Made by a program: the position numbers and the translations under genes
Shown: positions 1 to 12,300 of the stretch, piece after piece
Layout of the letters: the number at the start of each line of letters is the position of its first letter
How positions within the stretch are numbered: position 1 is the stretch's first letter
NCBI RefSeq assembly: GCF_026212465.1
Contig: NC_080061.1
Span: 19,660,804 to 19,724,803 of the forward strand
DNA length: 64,000 bases
From: Amaranthus tricolor
Taxonomy: Eukaryota; Streptophyta; Magnoliopsida; Caryophyllales; Amaranthaceae
Direction: 5' to 3'
The notes under the pieces: model-generated
Told to the model about the DNA's origin: nothing
The model's database searches: none
Seen by the model: only the letters and a program-made list of their open reading frames with translations

Positions 1-147
1 AATGTCTTGCAGTTTTCCCCTGGGGCTCCTTCAACTTATTCTCAGGAGAGCATTGATCAAGTTCGAGATTTATGAATTTCTTACGTTGTCAAACATAGGC
101 AACAAAAATTGGAGAAGGAAGCAGAAGATTTGGATGATGTGTTATAA
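1..147 (+). pseudogene. Degenerate C-terminal tail of a transposon protein
   Basis: Frame 1 reads 24 codons, a TGA at 73-75, then 23 more codons to TAA at 145-147. The second part is charged (KHRQQKLEKEAEDLDDVL). Position just inside the CACTA 3' end suggests the end of its last gene. I see no domain that identifies it, and it may be only chance open sequence. Confidence 0.3.
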
Positions 148-773
148 GATCATATGGATGGAAATTATTAAAGATTAGAATTCATGAAGAATTTTGATGA
201 CATTTGACTTTTGGAATAATATAATTGTATAGTTGAATTCTAGTCTAATTATATCATGAAATGGTTTATAATTTTTGCTGTTGGTATAGCATGTATGAAC
301 GCGTATATTTAATGGTATATATGGATTAGTACAAATTATATCGTATTGGTATTTTTATTTATTAATATAGGTCTTTTGTCATATAAATGGTGGTTTAAAA
401 ATAAAAGGAAATTGTAACTGTACGGCTTTTTTATTAGTAGTTATTGGCAGGGGCAAAGAGAACACCTCCAGTAATTGCTAGTTTTCTTTGGTAAGGGAAA
501 AGAGAATACCTCCCTAAAGCAGGTGTTCTCTTTGGTGGGGTTGTAGATTTTTTTACAAGTAGCAAAGAGAACACCTCCATAAGGTGCAAGTTTTCTTTAG
601 TGTGAAGAAAAGAGAACGCCTATTTGTTCCACATATTCTCTTTTATTTTACTTAAGAAAACACTAAGAAAGGGGCGTTCTCTTAGGCTAAGAGAACTGTG
701 ACATGGAGAACGCTCCTGAGGAGTTCTCTTAGGCATATTTGAGGTGTTCTCTTTTCCCTTTTTTATAGTAGTG
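1..773 (+). mobile_element. CACTA (En/Spm-type) transposon, 3' end only
   Basis: The segment ends with TAGTAGTG at 766-773, the complement of a CACTACTA terminus, directly before TA repeats. From about 450 to 760 there are at least eight copies, in both orientations, of a 12-13 bp motif close to AGAGAACACCTCC or its complement (near 458, 495, 521, 561, 605, 677, 703 and 742). Clustered subterminal repeats in both orientations are the hallmark of CACTA ends, where the TnpA-type protein binds. The other end lies before the window. A 3-bp target duplication cannot be tested here because the element landed in or beside a TA repeat. The motif differs from that of the CACTA element starting at 25595, so they are different families. 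Confidence 0.72.
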
Positions 774-2007
<1,234 letters not shown>

Positions 2008-2018
2008 TAGAGGTGTTC

Positions 2019-2518
2019 ATGGGCGTGCTTAGGCGGATAGCAGATCGGGTAGTACCTAAAAGATCTACCCGCGGGCTTAATTACTCAATAGTCCGCCCGC
2101 ATTTGCGTACATATTTTTTTGTCGCTACCCCCCATTTTTAAAGCGAATGGGACCTGCGGGTAGGCGGGTATTTATCATATAAAAATGAGATATTATCAAT
2201 GGTACCCCTAAACTATAGAAAAATAACAATAGTACCCCAGTGTATTTCAGTGGTACCCCTCAAGTATAATGGGCGTGCTTAGGCGGATAGCAGATCGGGT
2301 AGTACCTAAAAGATCTACCCGCGGGCTTAATTATTCAATAGTCCGCCCGCATTTGCGTACATATTTTTTTGTCGCTACCCCCCATTTTTAAAGCGAATGG
2401 GACCTGCGGGTAGGCGGGTATTTATCATATAAAAATGAGATATTATCAATGGTACCCCTAAACTATAGAAAAATAACAATAGTACCCCAGTGTATTTCAG
2501 TGGTACCCCTCAAGTATA
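2019..2518. repeat. 250-bp tandem duplication across the MULE left boundary
   Basis: 2019-2268 and 2269-2518 are two nearly identical units; the one difference seen is ACTC versus ATTC in the GC-rich part. Each unit holds hAT-like flank, the 9-bp MULE target site and the outer 82 bp of the MULE terminal repeat. The duplication therefore happened after the MULE inserted. The inner copy at 2437 is the functional boundary, since only it continues into the element. Confidence 0.92.
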
Positions 2519-2562
2519 TGCTAATTACAATCGTGACACTAATAATGGTTTTTCCGTTAAAT
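2437..2562 (+). repeat. MULE left terminal inverted repeat
   Basis: 126 bp starting GAGATATTATCAATGGTACC and ending at CCGTTAAAT. It matches the complement of 7215-7340 over its whole length with scattered substitutions. An outer fragment is repeated at 2187-2268 in the tandem duplication. Confidence 0.92.
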
Positions 2563-3018
2563 TTCATTCAAAACCAACCATGGTTTGTTCGTGATTCATT
2601 TGCTTCCCTCTTCCTTTTCCCTCCTAACCCGTACTTGCTTACTCTGTCTTCATCATCATCTCCCTGCGTTGATCACGCCATTGTTGAAGCTTCATCTTTC
2701 TCATTGTTGCCTTTGTTGACTTTGGTAAGTTCCCTATTCTTTCCTCATTTTTTTCTGTACATGCAAGATGTTGGGTTGTTTGAGTTATTACTCTAAATGT
2801 CAAGCAAAAATATCACATTTTTTTTTATTTTGTCGTCCTAAATATTCCGATCTTTAGGGTTTGTTCTTGAATTTTGTGGTTTAAAGGTGTTCTGAGTCGT
2901 TTTTGTAATGGAAAAACCCTAAAATTTATGGCTTTTTTGAATTCTGAATGTGTTTGGCATTGGATGATTGATGTTGTTTTTGTTTTTGTTTTTTATTTTT
3001 TGTGTTAACAGATTGTAA

Positions 3019-6000
3019 ATGGATGATAGTGTGGTGTTGAAATTTGTGTACAAGGGTAAAGAGACAGAAGTTTTTGTTGAAGATGTCGACCTAGTTAACT
3101 TGCTAGACATGATTATTGATTATTGGGATAAGGCTGAGAGGGAGGAACATTTGACGCCTGAACATCCCAGTTTTAGTTATGTATACAAAAAGAAGCATGT
3201 TGAACTAATTGACGATAAAGCATTGTTGGAGATATTTAGTAGAAATATGGGTAAGGACAGTATTTGCATCCATGTAGGGGACTCTAAACCTAATGCCCTG
3301 TTAGATAATGCTAGGAGGCTTAGGGAAACCTTAAAGCAGAATGCACAGAAGAAAGATTTGAGATCCAACCCCCCCCCCCCCCCTGCAGAACTTGATGATG
3401 AAGATGATGATGATGTTGTTTTGATAATTCCAACCCCTAGTCAACCCTATGAGGAACCGCCTATGTTGAGTGTTGAGGATGATGTGGACCCCATTCCAAC
3501 TCCTGTTATACCTGAGAAAAAACCTGTTGATGATATGGACCCCATTCCAACTCCTGTTACACCTGAGAAACAACCTACTGATGATGTGGATGTTGATGTA
3601 CCCTGTGAGGAGGAACCTGTAATACTTGAGGAACATGCTGTTGAGGATGATAAGGATGTTGATAGTGATTTTGATATAAAAGTGGACCCCATTCCAACCC
3701 CATTGCAGATTGTGAAGCCTAAGGGCTGAAAACCACCAAAGACTGAGTTTAGGCCCAAGTTGCCTGTTTTGAGAAGGAGTAGAAGACATGTTGAGATAAA
3801 TCCACCATTCCCTGGTAACATCAATGATGTTATCATTGAAAATGCTGAGTTATTGAATGAGATAAACCAAGCTGATGAAGATAATGTGGAGAAGACAACA
3901 CCAAAGAGAACACAAAAGAAGACACCACCAAAGAGAACACAAAAGAAAACTTTAAACAAATCCCAAAAAAAACCCCAAAGACAAGTGTTAAGAAAACTTT
4001 AAACAAATCCCCAAACAAAAAAATCCCAAAGACCACTATGAAAAGAAAGGGAATTAAGAAGACAGTTATTAGAAAGTCTGTGAGATTGATGCAACAGAAC
4101 AAGGAGGCTGCAGCTACATCTAGAACACAATAATTGGTCAGTGAGAGTGATGATGAATCTTTCAATCCAACCCTGTCATTCCATAGTTGTGACAATGATA
4201 CTGTGTCTTTGGTTGATAGTGATAAAGAGGCTGAGGTAGAGAATGGAATAAGGATGGAAGATGTTGATGCAGATTATTTTGATCCATTTGAAGGACCAAT
4301 TTGGGATGATGAATGTGATGACTTTGATAATTATTTGACTAAGTTGTATAAGAATGGGGAGTTGTACAAAGACAAAGGTTTTTGGAACATTGTGATTAAA
4401 GAGTGGCAATTGTTTACAGATAAGCAACATTTGAGGGATGTGATTAGGGATTATTGCATACAATCTGGTTTTCTAGTGATTGTTGATAAAGCAGACTGAC
4501 TTAGGTACACAATTAGTTGTAGTGAAGCAAAATGTGAGTGAAGATTGCATGCTTCTAGGTTGCCTGGTGGTGTCACTTGGGCTATCAAGAAAATTCAAAA
4601 TGCTGAACACACATGCTTGGGGTTAGAAACCAAAAACCCTATGGTAATAGTGAAGTGGGCATGCCATGCCTTACTGGATGACATAAGGGCTAATAATGAC
4701 ATCCTAGGTAAGGCTTTGAATGAGCTTTTGTGGTCCAGATATGGTGTTGAGATGGACCAAGCTTGTATAGGGTTAGGAACATGGCCTTGAGTATCATTCA
4801 TGGTGGGCATGATACATCATATAGTGCATTGCCATCTTACTGTGATGTTCTCAAATCAACAAACGAGGGTTCATATGCAAATTGTGCTTGGTATCCCCCT
4901 ACACATCCTGATAGACCACTAGTATTTATGAGCATTTTTGTATCATTTAAGGCATCTCTGGAGGGCCTTTTTTCTGGTTGTAGAAGTGTTATTGGAGTGG
5001 ATGGGGCTCATTTAAAGGGTAATTATGGTGGTGTTTTGTTATCTGCAATTGCCCTTGATGGCAACAATGAAATGTTTCCAGTGGCATGGGGCATTGTTAC
5101 ATGTGAGGATGAAGAGAGTTGGAAGTTCTTCATTTGGCATCTTAAGCATGTACTGGAACCAAGTAACAGAGGCGACAATTGGTGCATAACATCTGACAGG
5201 CAGAAGGTAACAACACTTATTACTTGGTATTTCATTGATTATGCATAATCTTCTAAACCTAATCTTAATATGTTGTTTTCAAATACAGGGAATTGAGAAG
5301 GCTGTCACTGATTTGTAGCCTAAGGTGCAAAGAAGGTATTGTTGCATACACCTTAGTGCCAACTGGAAAAAGTGTTTTCACGGGCCTAAGTTATGGCAAT
5401 TGTTTTGGCTAGCATGTGGGGCCTTCTCAACCTTCACATTTGCAAAGGCCATGAATGAGATTGAAAAAAAACAACCCTGATGCAAGGAGATAGCTTGCTA
5501 ATTTGGGTCCACAGGAGAGATGGACGAAACATAAATTTGACCCTAAATTGAAGTGTGATGTTAACAAGACAAATTTTTTGGAAAGCTTCAATGCAACCCT
5601 AGGGACTGACAGGTGCAAGCCAGTGTTAAGTTTGTTAGAGGGAATTAGGAGAGTAACAATGGTTAAGTTAGCAACAAGGAGGCAGAAGTATGAAGAATGG
5701 GAGAGGCTGTGTCCAAAAATTACGAAGAGAGTTCAAGTATTGTGCAATGAGAGTAGGTCTTGTAGGGCTTTCATGTCTAGTCCAGGGGAGTATGAGGTGG
5801 TGGAGGGTAAATCAACTTTGGCTGTCAGTTTGAACCAACGCACATGCCTTTGCAATGTGTGGCAACTCACTGGCATACCATGTAGGCATGCAATGAGAGC
5901 GATACTTCATGAAGGTCTTGATCCACAATCCTTGGTTGATGATTGGTATTCAGTAGAGAAATATAAGTTGGCCTATCATCACAACATTAAACCTATCCCT

Positions 6001-6273
6001 GACCAGGATAAGTGGCCAGCAACTGAACACCCTACTATATTACCTCCTGTGCTCAAAAGAGGTGTTGGTAGGCCTTGTAGGAATCGAAAAAGAGGTGATG
6101 ATGAAGAGAGAAAGACAAAGAGGAGCAAGACAATAAAATGTGGGAAGTGTGGGGATTTTGGTCACAATAAGGCCAGTTGCAAGGGAGGGGCAACAAAAAA
6201 ATAGAAGGCAGCAGCAGCAAACACTGATGATGCTTCAACTTCCAAGTGCAAGGGAAAGAGCAAAGCAAAATGA
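3019..6273 (+). pseudogene. MURA-type MULE transposase, decayed
   Basis: Domains in order: an N-terminal PB1-like region of plant MULEs (from 3019, MDDSVVLKF); an acidic, PIPTP-repeat linker; a MuDR DNA-binding region (about 4320-4620, ending in a C...C-WRLHAS type stretch); the MULE catalytic domain with GVDGAHLKG (about 4996) and ITSDRQKG split by an intron at 5207-5288; a SWIM zinc finger (CLCNVWQLTGIPCRHAMRA, near 5840-5900); and a CCHC knuckle (CGKCGDFGHNKASC, near 6140). Breaks include TGA at 3727-3729, frame loss in the A-rich stretch near 3965-4000, stops near 4131, 4497 and 4540, frame loss near 4788, a stop near 5313, and TAG at 6202-6204; the old stop was probably TGA at 6271. A run of 14 C lies near 3369. 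The gene would have bound the terminal repeats and catalysed transposition. It is not functional now. Confidence 0.88.
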
Positions 6274-6642
6274 TTAGTATTTGTGTTATGTGAATGTGAT
6301 TACTTAACTTCTGACTTCATATGGATGAACAGTACATTAATCCTCTTTTGTATACCTAATTGATGCATAGTAGATTAATCCTCTTTTGTATAACTAATGG
6401 ATGAACAGTAGATTAATCCTTTTTTGTAAAATTAATGTATGATTATGGATGCAAATTATGTAAGATTGTATTCCAGATTGTATTAATTATGTAAGATGTT
6501 GGATAAACAGCAGCAACTTGGTATGCAAATTGATCTAATTCCAATTTTTTGGTAATGAACAGTACAACCTTACTTTTACAAGACAAGAACCAACACAATA
6601 CCTAAGCTTACATATATGGAAACCATTACAACGCTTACAATC

Positions 6643-7092
6643 TTACTTTACAATCGTAAAAAAAACCAATAATAGGTAGAACATTACAACAATTTTCATG
6701 AAAACCAGAACCTTAAGTAAGCTATCAACCTTCTTGGACAGCCCTTCAACAGTTGCTTTGAGTTCATTAAATTGTTCGCCATTCAATATTACAGGAGCAG
6801 CACCTTGTACCTCTGCAGGTGTAGCTTCATCAATGTTTTCCTTCAAATCAGCATCAAAACCCCATTCAAATGCTTGGCACGACATACATTTGTAGTAGAT
6901 TCTTCCCAGATTGTTAATTGAACCCGAAACCCTAATATCATAGAATTTTTTTGGGTCACAGTAACATTTCTTCAACCTTACCCAGCTATCACCAACTTCA
7001 ATAGAATTAACGTTAAGGCTTCCATGTCGTCTTTTGGTATTACCCGAATACACCTTACCGCAGAATGATGAGATCCTTGAGGAAGTGGCCAT
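6643..7092 (-). CDS. GRF-type zinc finger protein carried by the MULE, 149 aa
   Basis: Intact frame from ATG at 7092 (MATSSRISSF) to TAA at 6643. Residues 42-80 form a GRF-type zinc finger: C43 and C45 in KKCYCDPKKFYD, then C69 and C72 in YYKCMSCQAFEWG. After it come a short acidic stretch, a likely coiled coil (about 105-127, LKATVEGLSKKVDSLL) and a C-terminal hydrophobic segment (about 128-147) that could be a membrane anchor. The GRF fold binds single-stranded nucleic acid in other proteins. Small GRF-plus-membrane-segment genes are common in plant genomes; the function of this one is unknown. The gene lies wholly within the MULE, convergent with the transposase, with its start only about 120 bp from the right terminal repeat, which may supply its promoter. 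The upstream extension of the frame has no ATG, which supports this start. Confidence 0.75.
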   Translation of the reverse strand: MATSSRISSFCGKVYSGNTKRRHGSLNVNSIEVGDSWVRLKKCYCDPKKFYDIRVSGSINNLGRIYYKCMSCQAFEWGFDADLKENIDEATPAEVQGAAPVILNGEQFNELKATVEGLSKKVDSLLKVLVFMKIVVMFYLLLVFFTIVK

Positions 7093-7214
7093 GGAAGCAG
7101 AGAAGGAAGAGGAGATGGAAAAGAGAAGAAGAAGATCGTGTGTTTGAATTGATGCTGGATATTTAAACAATTACAAACTTACCACGGTTAGGTTAAATTC
7201 AAAAATTAACGGAC

Positions 7215-7340
7215 ATTTAACGGAAAAATCATTATTAGTGTCACGGTTGTAATTAGCATATACTTGGGGGGTACCGCTAAAATACACTAGGGTACCATTG
7301 TTATTTTTCTATAATACATGGGTACCATTGATAATATCTT
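7215..7340 (-). repeat. MULE right terminal inverted repeat
   Basis: 126 bp, inverted relative to 2437-2562, outer end AAGATATTATC on the minus strand. It is followed directly by the second TATAAAAAT target copy at 7341-7349. Confidence 0.92.
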
Positions 7341-7349
7341 TATAAAAAT

Positions 7350-7880
7350 TAATGTATAATACAAATTATAAAGTTAAGTTTTAATAACAATTAAAATACA
7401 ATACATTGTCCAAAATACTCCAAATACATAAAAGTCTCAAAATACTCAAATTACATGTATATTAACATTATGTTGGATAATCCAACAAAGGCATTGTATC
7501 ATTGATTTATCTTATCACAGAGTACAAAGTTCAGACATATAGCTCTCCAATCATAATAAATTAAAAAAATTATTTAAGTGGTACGAACTCTAATTACTAA
7601 AGTTGGATATGTAGTAAACTAGTAGTACTAAACGTAAACTAGTAGTACTAAACAGTAGACTATTAGTTTCATAATCAATAGAATTAATTATTTAATAATT
7701 AATATATTAAACTTAGTGGGCGGGCAGGTATATCCGCGGGTACCTTTTTCGCGTCGCTACCCGCCTATTTATCTTGGCGGGCGGATGTTACATGTTTAAA
7801 TTTTTTTTTAAAAAACCTTTGTTCAAGTCCGCTCATTTTTCGAGCTGAGTGGATCGAGCCTGGCGGGCCACTAGCTCTGC
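7350..7880. other. Right part of hAT-like sequence; no gene
   Basis: AT-rich sequence followed by a GCGGGC-rich terminal part from about 7718. It contains a small perfect tandem repeat, two 20-bp units GTAAACTAGTAGTACTAAAC at 7614-7633 and 7634-7653. I see no coding sequence. Confidence 0.5.
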
Positions 7881-7891
7881 TATAAACCCTA
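7881..7891 (+). promoter_or_regulatory. Possible TATA box overlapping a telo-box, RSZ22 promoter
   Basis: TATAAA at 7881-7886 overlaps AAACCCTA at 7884-7891. AAACCCTA is the plant telo-box, often found near starts of genes for translation and RNA processing. A start some 30 bp downstream would give a 5' UTR of roughly 180 bp to the proposed splice donor at 8095. The TATA lies exactly at the proposed hAT-like target site. No transcript evidence is available here. Confidence 0.4.
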
Positions 7892-8094
7892 CATACCTGA
7901 CCATTTACGGAGTAAGGCCTAAAAGCCATAAACTAGTCATATTAATTAGGTCCGCTCCCCTCTTATTTCAGTTTTCAAACTTGAAGCTGTCTCCAGCGAG
8001 TAGAGACTCAGCCAGTCAGCCTTCATCTTTCCTGTCGTTCCCTTCGGGATTTCTTCTCTGAAGTTCGGCTCTCCCCGCCTCTCTATCTCTAGTC

Positions 8095-8354
8095 GTGAGC
8101 TTTCCCGTTAATCGTTAACCTAATCTTTCATTGTTAGATTTCTTCGTTTCTTTTATTTTTCCAAGCTTTCCATTATTTCTTTTCTCTAACCCTAATTCTT
8201 GTTTTGTTTTTAATTATTGATATTGATTGAAATCGAAACAATCTAATTCATTTCATAATTTAGTAAGAAATTAAGATTGGGTATGCTCTTGTGGGCTTCT
8301 TTCCGTATGTATTTATTGTTTTTTTTTTGTTTATGTTAGGCATTAATTCTGCAG
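8095..8354 (+). other. Proposed 5' UTR intron of the RSZ22-like gene
   Basis: The ATG at 8356 sits one base after a clear acceptor (CTGCAG at 8349-8354) preceded by a T-rich tract, so an upstream non-coding exon is expected. The best donor I see is GTGAGC at 8095. The donor is a guess; the acceptor is strong. Confidence 0.5.
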
Positions 8355-8355
8355 A

Positions 8356-11076
8356 ATGTCGCGTGTTTATGTTGGAAACTTGGATGCACGCGTTTCTGAG
8401 CGTGATCTTGAAGATGAGTTCCGCGTTTTCGGCGTTATACGAAGGTCAGCTCTTCAATTGCATAAATTGTGCCATGTTTAAGCATATAATCTTCAAAGTT
8501 TTTTTTTCCTGGATATGGTAGTTTTAAAAATCTTTATACAAATCATTAGATGTTGATTAGTATTATTACAATTTACACCCATCATAGTATGGTTTCCTTA
8601 ATCAGGTGTTTTTCTGCAGTGTATGGGTTGCACGGAGGCCTCCAGGCTATGCATTTATTGATTTTGATGATACTAGGGACGCAAAAGATGCAATCCATGC
8701 TTTGGATGGTATTGTCTTGTCAATTTATTATTTTTGAAGCCATGTACTTTTATGTTTTTACTGTTAACTGCTTGCTCTTAAATCTTAGTCAATTCTTTAT
8801 ATTTTATGATCTGCTTTTGCAAGTCTGCGTTATTCTTGTTTTGTAATTATATGTTCGTTGTTAATGACAGTCTTTTCCTGTGCTTCATTTCGTTTGTCAC
8901 TAGTGGGATGTAATGGTTTTCAACCTTTATGATGAAGGTGGACTTGAATTTTGATTGTCCCTTTCTTTGTTTGTCTATTTTTCTGCATACGGAAATTGAG
9001 TCTGTAGGAAGGTAGCTAGGTAATGCACCAGGAACGAAGTTCATATGTTTGTCGGTTTGGAATGTGAAATCAGTTTCAAAACTACGTCAGTTGTTACAGT
9101 GAACTGTCTAAGACCATTTTGTGGATGATATATTTATAAAACATCTTATACTTGAATTGAGGTTTAAAAGGTGATCTTAAGATTATAGGTGGTCCTAGTA
9201 TTTTTTAGACAAATGGTAATATGATGGTTTTAGCTATGTGGATGTTTTTTCCGTTATTAGATCTTCTTAATTTTTTTAAAAATATTTTTATGCCCCCTCT
9301 TTTTTCACTTGAGAAATGCGACTTAATAACATGTGAACAAGGTGTATGACTAAGGTTAAAACTTGTATGATACAATATGCGGAATGACAAAGCAAACACA
9401 AACACAAGAGATGGAGCATTGAAAATGATAAGGGATGTTTATTTATAAACTTATCCTTTATATTTGAGACTTCCCTTTTTGAGTCTTTTTGAGTTAGCAA
9501 GGTGTTCCTTGTTTTTGATTTAAATTTTAGCATTTTTTCCATATTTACTAATGTAGCTTATCAATTGAGTGTAATATACTAATGTCTACTTGTTGGTCAC
9601 TGGATAAAGGAGGAGGGTGAGTTTTATGTTTGACAACTAGCTTAGTAAAACTGAGTCACATCCCATAACCCTAATCATTTGAGGATTAAGGCTCTGACAT
9701 TGTTGTTTCTCGTGGATGCTGACATGCTGTATAGATCCAGTAAAGTAAAACAAACAGAATCATTGTTTAACCCCTTTAATTCTGTCTCCCATCTTCTCTA
9801 GATTTGAGTTGTAAGCTTTTTGTTTTTGTTCACTGCTGCATTGAACAATGACCACTATTTTCACTGAACTGTCTTGGCAATATTTTGAAAACTTTAGGTT
9901 AAAGTCACCACTATTTGACTTGAAATTAAAAAAAGAAGACATTTGACATGGACATATGATAGCTTTGTATTCTTTCTAATATATCAGCATTGTTTTGTTT
10001 GTTGTTGACAATTGGCATTACCATTCTTTCAGGTAAAAATGGTTGGAGAGTTGAGCTTTCACACAATTCTAGAGGCGTTGGTGGAGGTGGAGGCGGTGGT
10101 CGGGGTGGAGGCCGTGGGCGAGGTGGTTCTGATTTGAAGTGCTATGAATGTGGGGAGACAGGTCACTTTGCTCGTGAATGTCGTGCACGTGGTGGTGGAG
10201 GCGGTGGAGCAAGGCGCCGTAGCCGCAGCCGCAGCCCAAGATACAGAAGGAGCCCAAGTTATGGTAGGAGGTATGGACACCAATTCTGTTTTCTATCAAA
10301 ATCCTTCTGATGGCTGGACTTGTATTAATTGTTTGGCCAATGCCCTTGTAAATTTGTAGCATTTTATTTTCTAGTATTTTTGGGAGGTAGGAAGGGTAAT
10401 GTGTATTTATTTGAGTTGGATGGTGTTACCGACTTCACACATTTCCATCTATTTTATTTGTGTAGGAGTTACAGTCCCCGTGGTAGATCTCCGCCTCAGA
10501 GGCGTCGGAGTCCCTCACCTCGTGGAAGAAGCTACAGCAGGTCACCACCTTTCCGTGCTCGTGAAGAGCTGCCTTATGCTAACGGGTAAAAATCCTCTAT
10601 TTTGCCTCGTAAACTTTTTTATTAGACCTGTGACTAGTCCCTTTTAGTCTGGCATTCATGTGAATTCAAAAGGATCCTCCTTCTTTTTGTACTATTTTAT
10701 TCACTTCAAACAAAAATACTTTGTGGTAAGCGTCAATTAGATAAGAGCAATAGTGCATCACGTCTACTCTTCTTATTGTCATTGCTGAGGGGGAATGTAT
10801 GGTCAATATGGCTTTGTGTTAAAGACAAGTTAACAAATCAATTAGACTAAAGCATTTGTGCATCACAGTTACTCATTAGTCTTTCCTGGCTATTGTATAC
10901 AGGTTGTTCCAGTTAATGGGAAATAAAATGGGTCTCAATGGCCTTTGAAATAAAAAAATAAAATTGCATTCCAGTCAGAAGATAGATAATGAATCCTTTG
11001 TAAGTAATGTTTGTTGAATTGTTCTCTCTATGCGTGCAGAAATGGTGTAAGAGAGCGACGCCGGAGCAGGAGCTAA
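8356..11076 (+). CDS. RSZ22: RSZ22-type SR splicing factor (RRM, zinc knuckle, RS domain), 190 aa
   Basis: Five coding exons: 8356-8444, 8620-8708, 10033-10270, 10466-10585, 11040-11076. All junctions are GT-AG and keep frame (573 nt in total). The product has one RRM (residues 1-70; RNP2 VYVGNL at 4-9, RNP1 around RPPGYAFI at 37-43), a glycine-rich linker (about 74-91), a CCHC zinc knuckle (C96, C99, H104, C109) and an arginine/serine-rich tail with [17 protein letters not shown] and a final RERRRSRS. This order defines the plant 9G8-like RSZ subfamily of SR proteins, nuclear factors that bind exonic enhancers and guide splice-site choice. Length and C-terminus fit Arabidopsis RSZ22 better than RSZ21. 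The coding frame looks intact. Intron 2 is long (1324 bp). Reading through intron 4 would end the protein soon after YANG. Plant SR genes are often alternatively spliced, but I infer no isoform here. Confidence 0.93.
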
Positions 11077-12300
11077 ATTGGGTTGTGTACTATGAGGATA
11101 TTTGGGTTCATGTATGTAGTCATGCTTGGAAAGCGATGAATTCTGTTTAAGCTGGGTGTTGCCTGCAGCCATAGATCTTTTTGGTTAAGTTCTTTTCTTA
11201 CTGTGTTAATTGACACCTTGGGTTAAACTTGTGTATGGTGGTAGCTTCTTTTATATTTACTCTTGAATACATTGCAAAATAGCTGGCTAAGTTTTGTACT
11301 TTTTTTTCTTGTAACGAGGTCTCTTCATGGTTCTGCTACATTGGTACTTGGTAGTGTGCTCCTTCTGCTTCTACATCATTGGTTTTCTGCTTCTGCGTCA
11401 TTGGTTTTCTGCTTCTACGCCATTGGTAGTCTGCTTCTAGTTTCCTCTGTGGTTTAGTTGTTCTCTGCCGTCCCTAGGATCTTCAATTTGAGTTATTGTG
11501 GATCTCGGCTGACTTCATCACTTGGAAAAGCCCTGCTTAATTCAATCTGCAGCATGATCCTTCTCCCTCCCCTGTTCCTTACTGCCTTCCCCAGGATCTT
11601 CAATTTTGATCTATTGTGGATCCAGGTTGGCTTCAGCACTTGGAAAGCTGTTTCTTGACTGAATCTCGCCAGCATGATGCATCTCCTTCATATCTTAGTG
11701 CAACTTTTTTCTGTTGTTTACCTGGATACACAAATTTCATGAATCTATTCTGGCAGGCAATTGTAGAAGTCGATACTTTTCAGAACCTGTTATTTCAAGT
11801 GCTCCTCGATAGGGTCCCAATGACTAGGTATTTTGAAGTACGATTAACTTGCGGAACCTGTGGAATCTTGAGTGTTCTGCTGCTTTGTTAGGTTTAACTT
11901 TTTCTAGTTTTTGTTTCCTTTGGGGTGAAAGGCAGTGATGGCCTGTGGGAGGATGGTTTTATGTAGTAGTTGATTGGGCAAATTTCTTTTCATATATTAC
12001 GTTAGTCTTTTTGCATGCCTTTATTTGTGAGATTACTGCATGCCTTTATTTGTGAGATTACATTCATTGATCCGAGAGGCGAGAGAGCTCTATAGACTAT
12101 ACTGCATGTTCTCAAACATGGGACTGACTTGCTCTTGAGTCTTGTTGAATTGGAAGTGATCAATGGTCGGTCATGTTTCTTGGTGTCAATTATCAATGGG
12201 CATTTGCATTGATGAATTTGCGTAGCATCATAAAAAAAGCATCCTTGGTATTCATTTCTGTGTAGCATTCATACTATTACTATGTCATTATCTCTTTTCT
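11077..12300 (+). other. RSZ22 3' UTR and downstream flank with local repeats
   Basis: The 3' UTR starts here; its end is not clear. From about 11364 to 11445 there are short CTTCTGC...CATTGG repeats. Two diverged units of about 110 bp follow, 11463-11570 and 11578-11690, each with an AGGATCTTCAATTT core, TATTGTGGATC and CACTTGGAAA. A perfect 25-bp tandem pair lies at 12012-12036 and 12037-12061. Short open frames in this part have no recognisable product. Confidence 0.55.

Larger units (their letters stand above)
2437..7340. mobile_element. MULE (Mutator-like) DNA transposon, 4904 bp
   Basis: The element is bounded by 126-bp terminal inverted repeats (2437-2562 and 7215-7340) and a perfect 9-bp target duplication TATAAAAAT (2428-2436 and 7341-7349), the length typical of Mutator. 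It carries a broken MURA-type transposase on the plus strand and an intact GRF zinc-finger gene on the minus strand, convergent. It lies inside the hAT-like sequence. The transposase is dead, so any movement would need help in trans. Confidence 0.92.
2008..7879. mobile_element. Candidate non-autonomous hAT-like element hosting a MULE
   Basis: The left end reads TAGAGGTGTTCATGGGCG and the right end, complemented, reads CAGAGCTAGTGGCCCGCC; hAT ends often start CAGAGGTG. Both sides are rich in GCGGGC-type motifs (2021-2180 and 7718-7880). Flanking 8-mers match at 7 of 8 positions: TTATAAAC at 2000-2007 and CTATAAAC at 7880-7887. Removing the MULE and the 250-bp duplication would leave roughly 0.7 kb with no coding sequence. 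The terminal repeats are short and imperfect, so this is a moderate-confidence call; other origins for the GC-rich sequence are possible. Confidence 0.42.

Noticed and set aside
2449..2796. Open frame of 115 codons near the MULE left end
   Set aside because: It starts in the terminal repeat and has no recognisable content; it is probably leader sequence of the transposase gene.
3331..3959. Minus-strand open frames opposite the MULE transposase
   Set aside because: Shadows of the acidic repeat-rich coding part on the plus strand.
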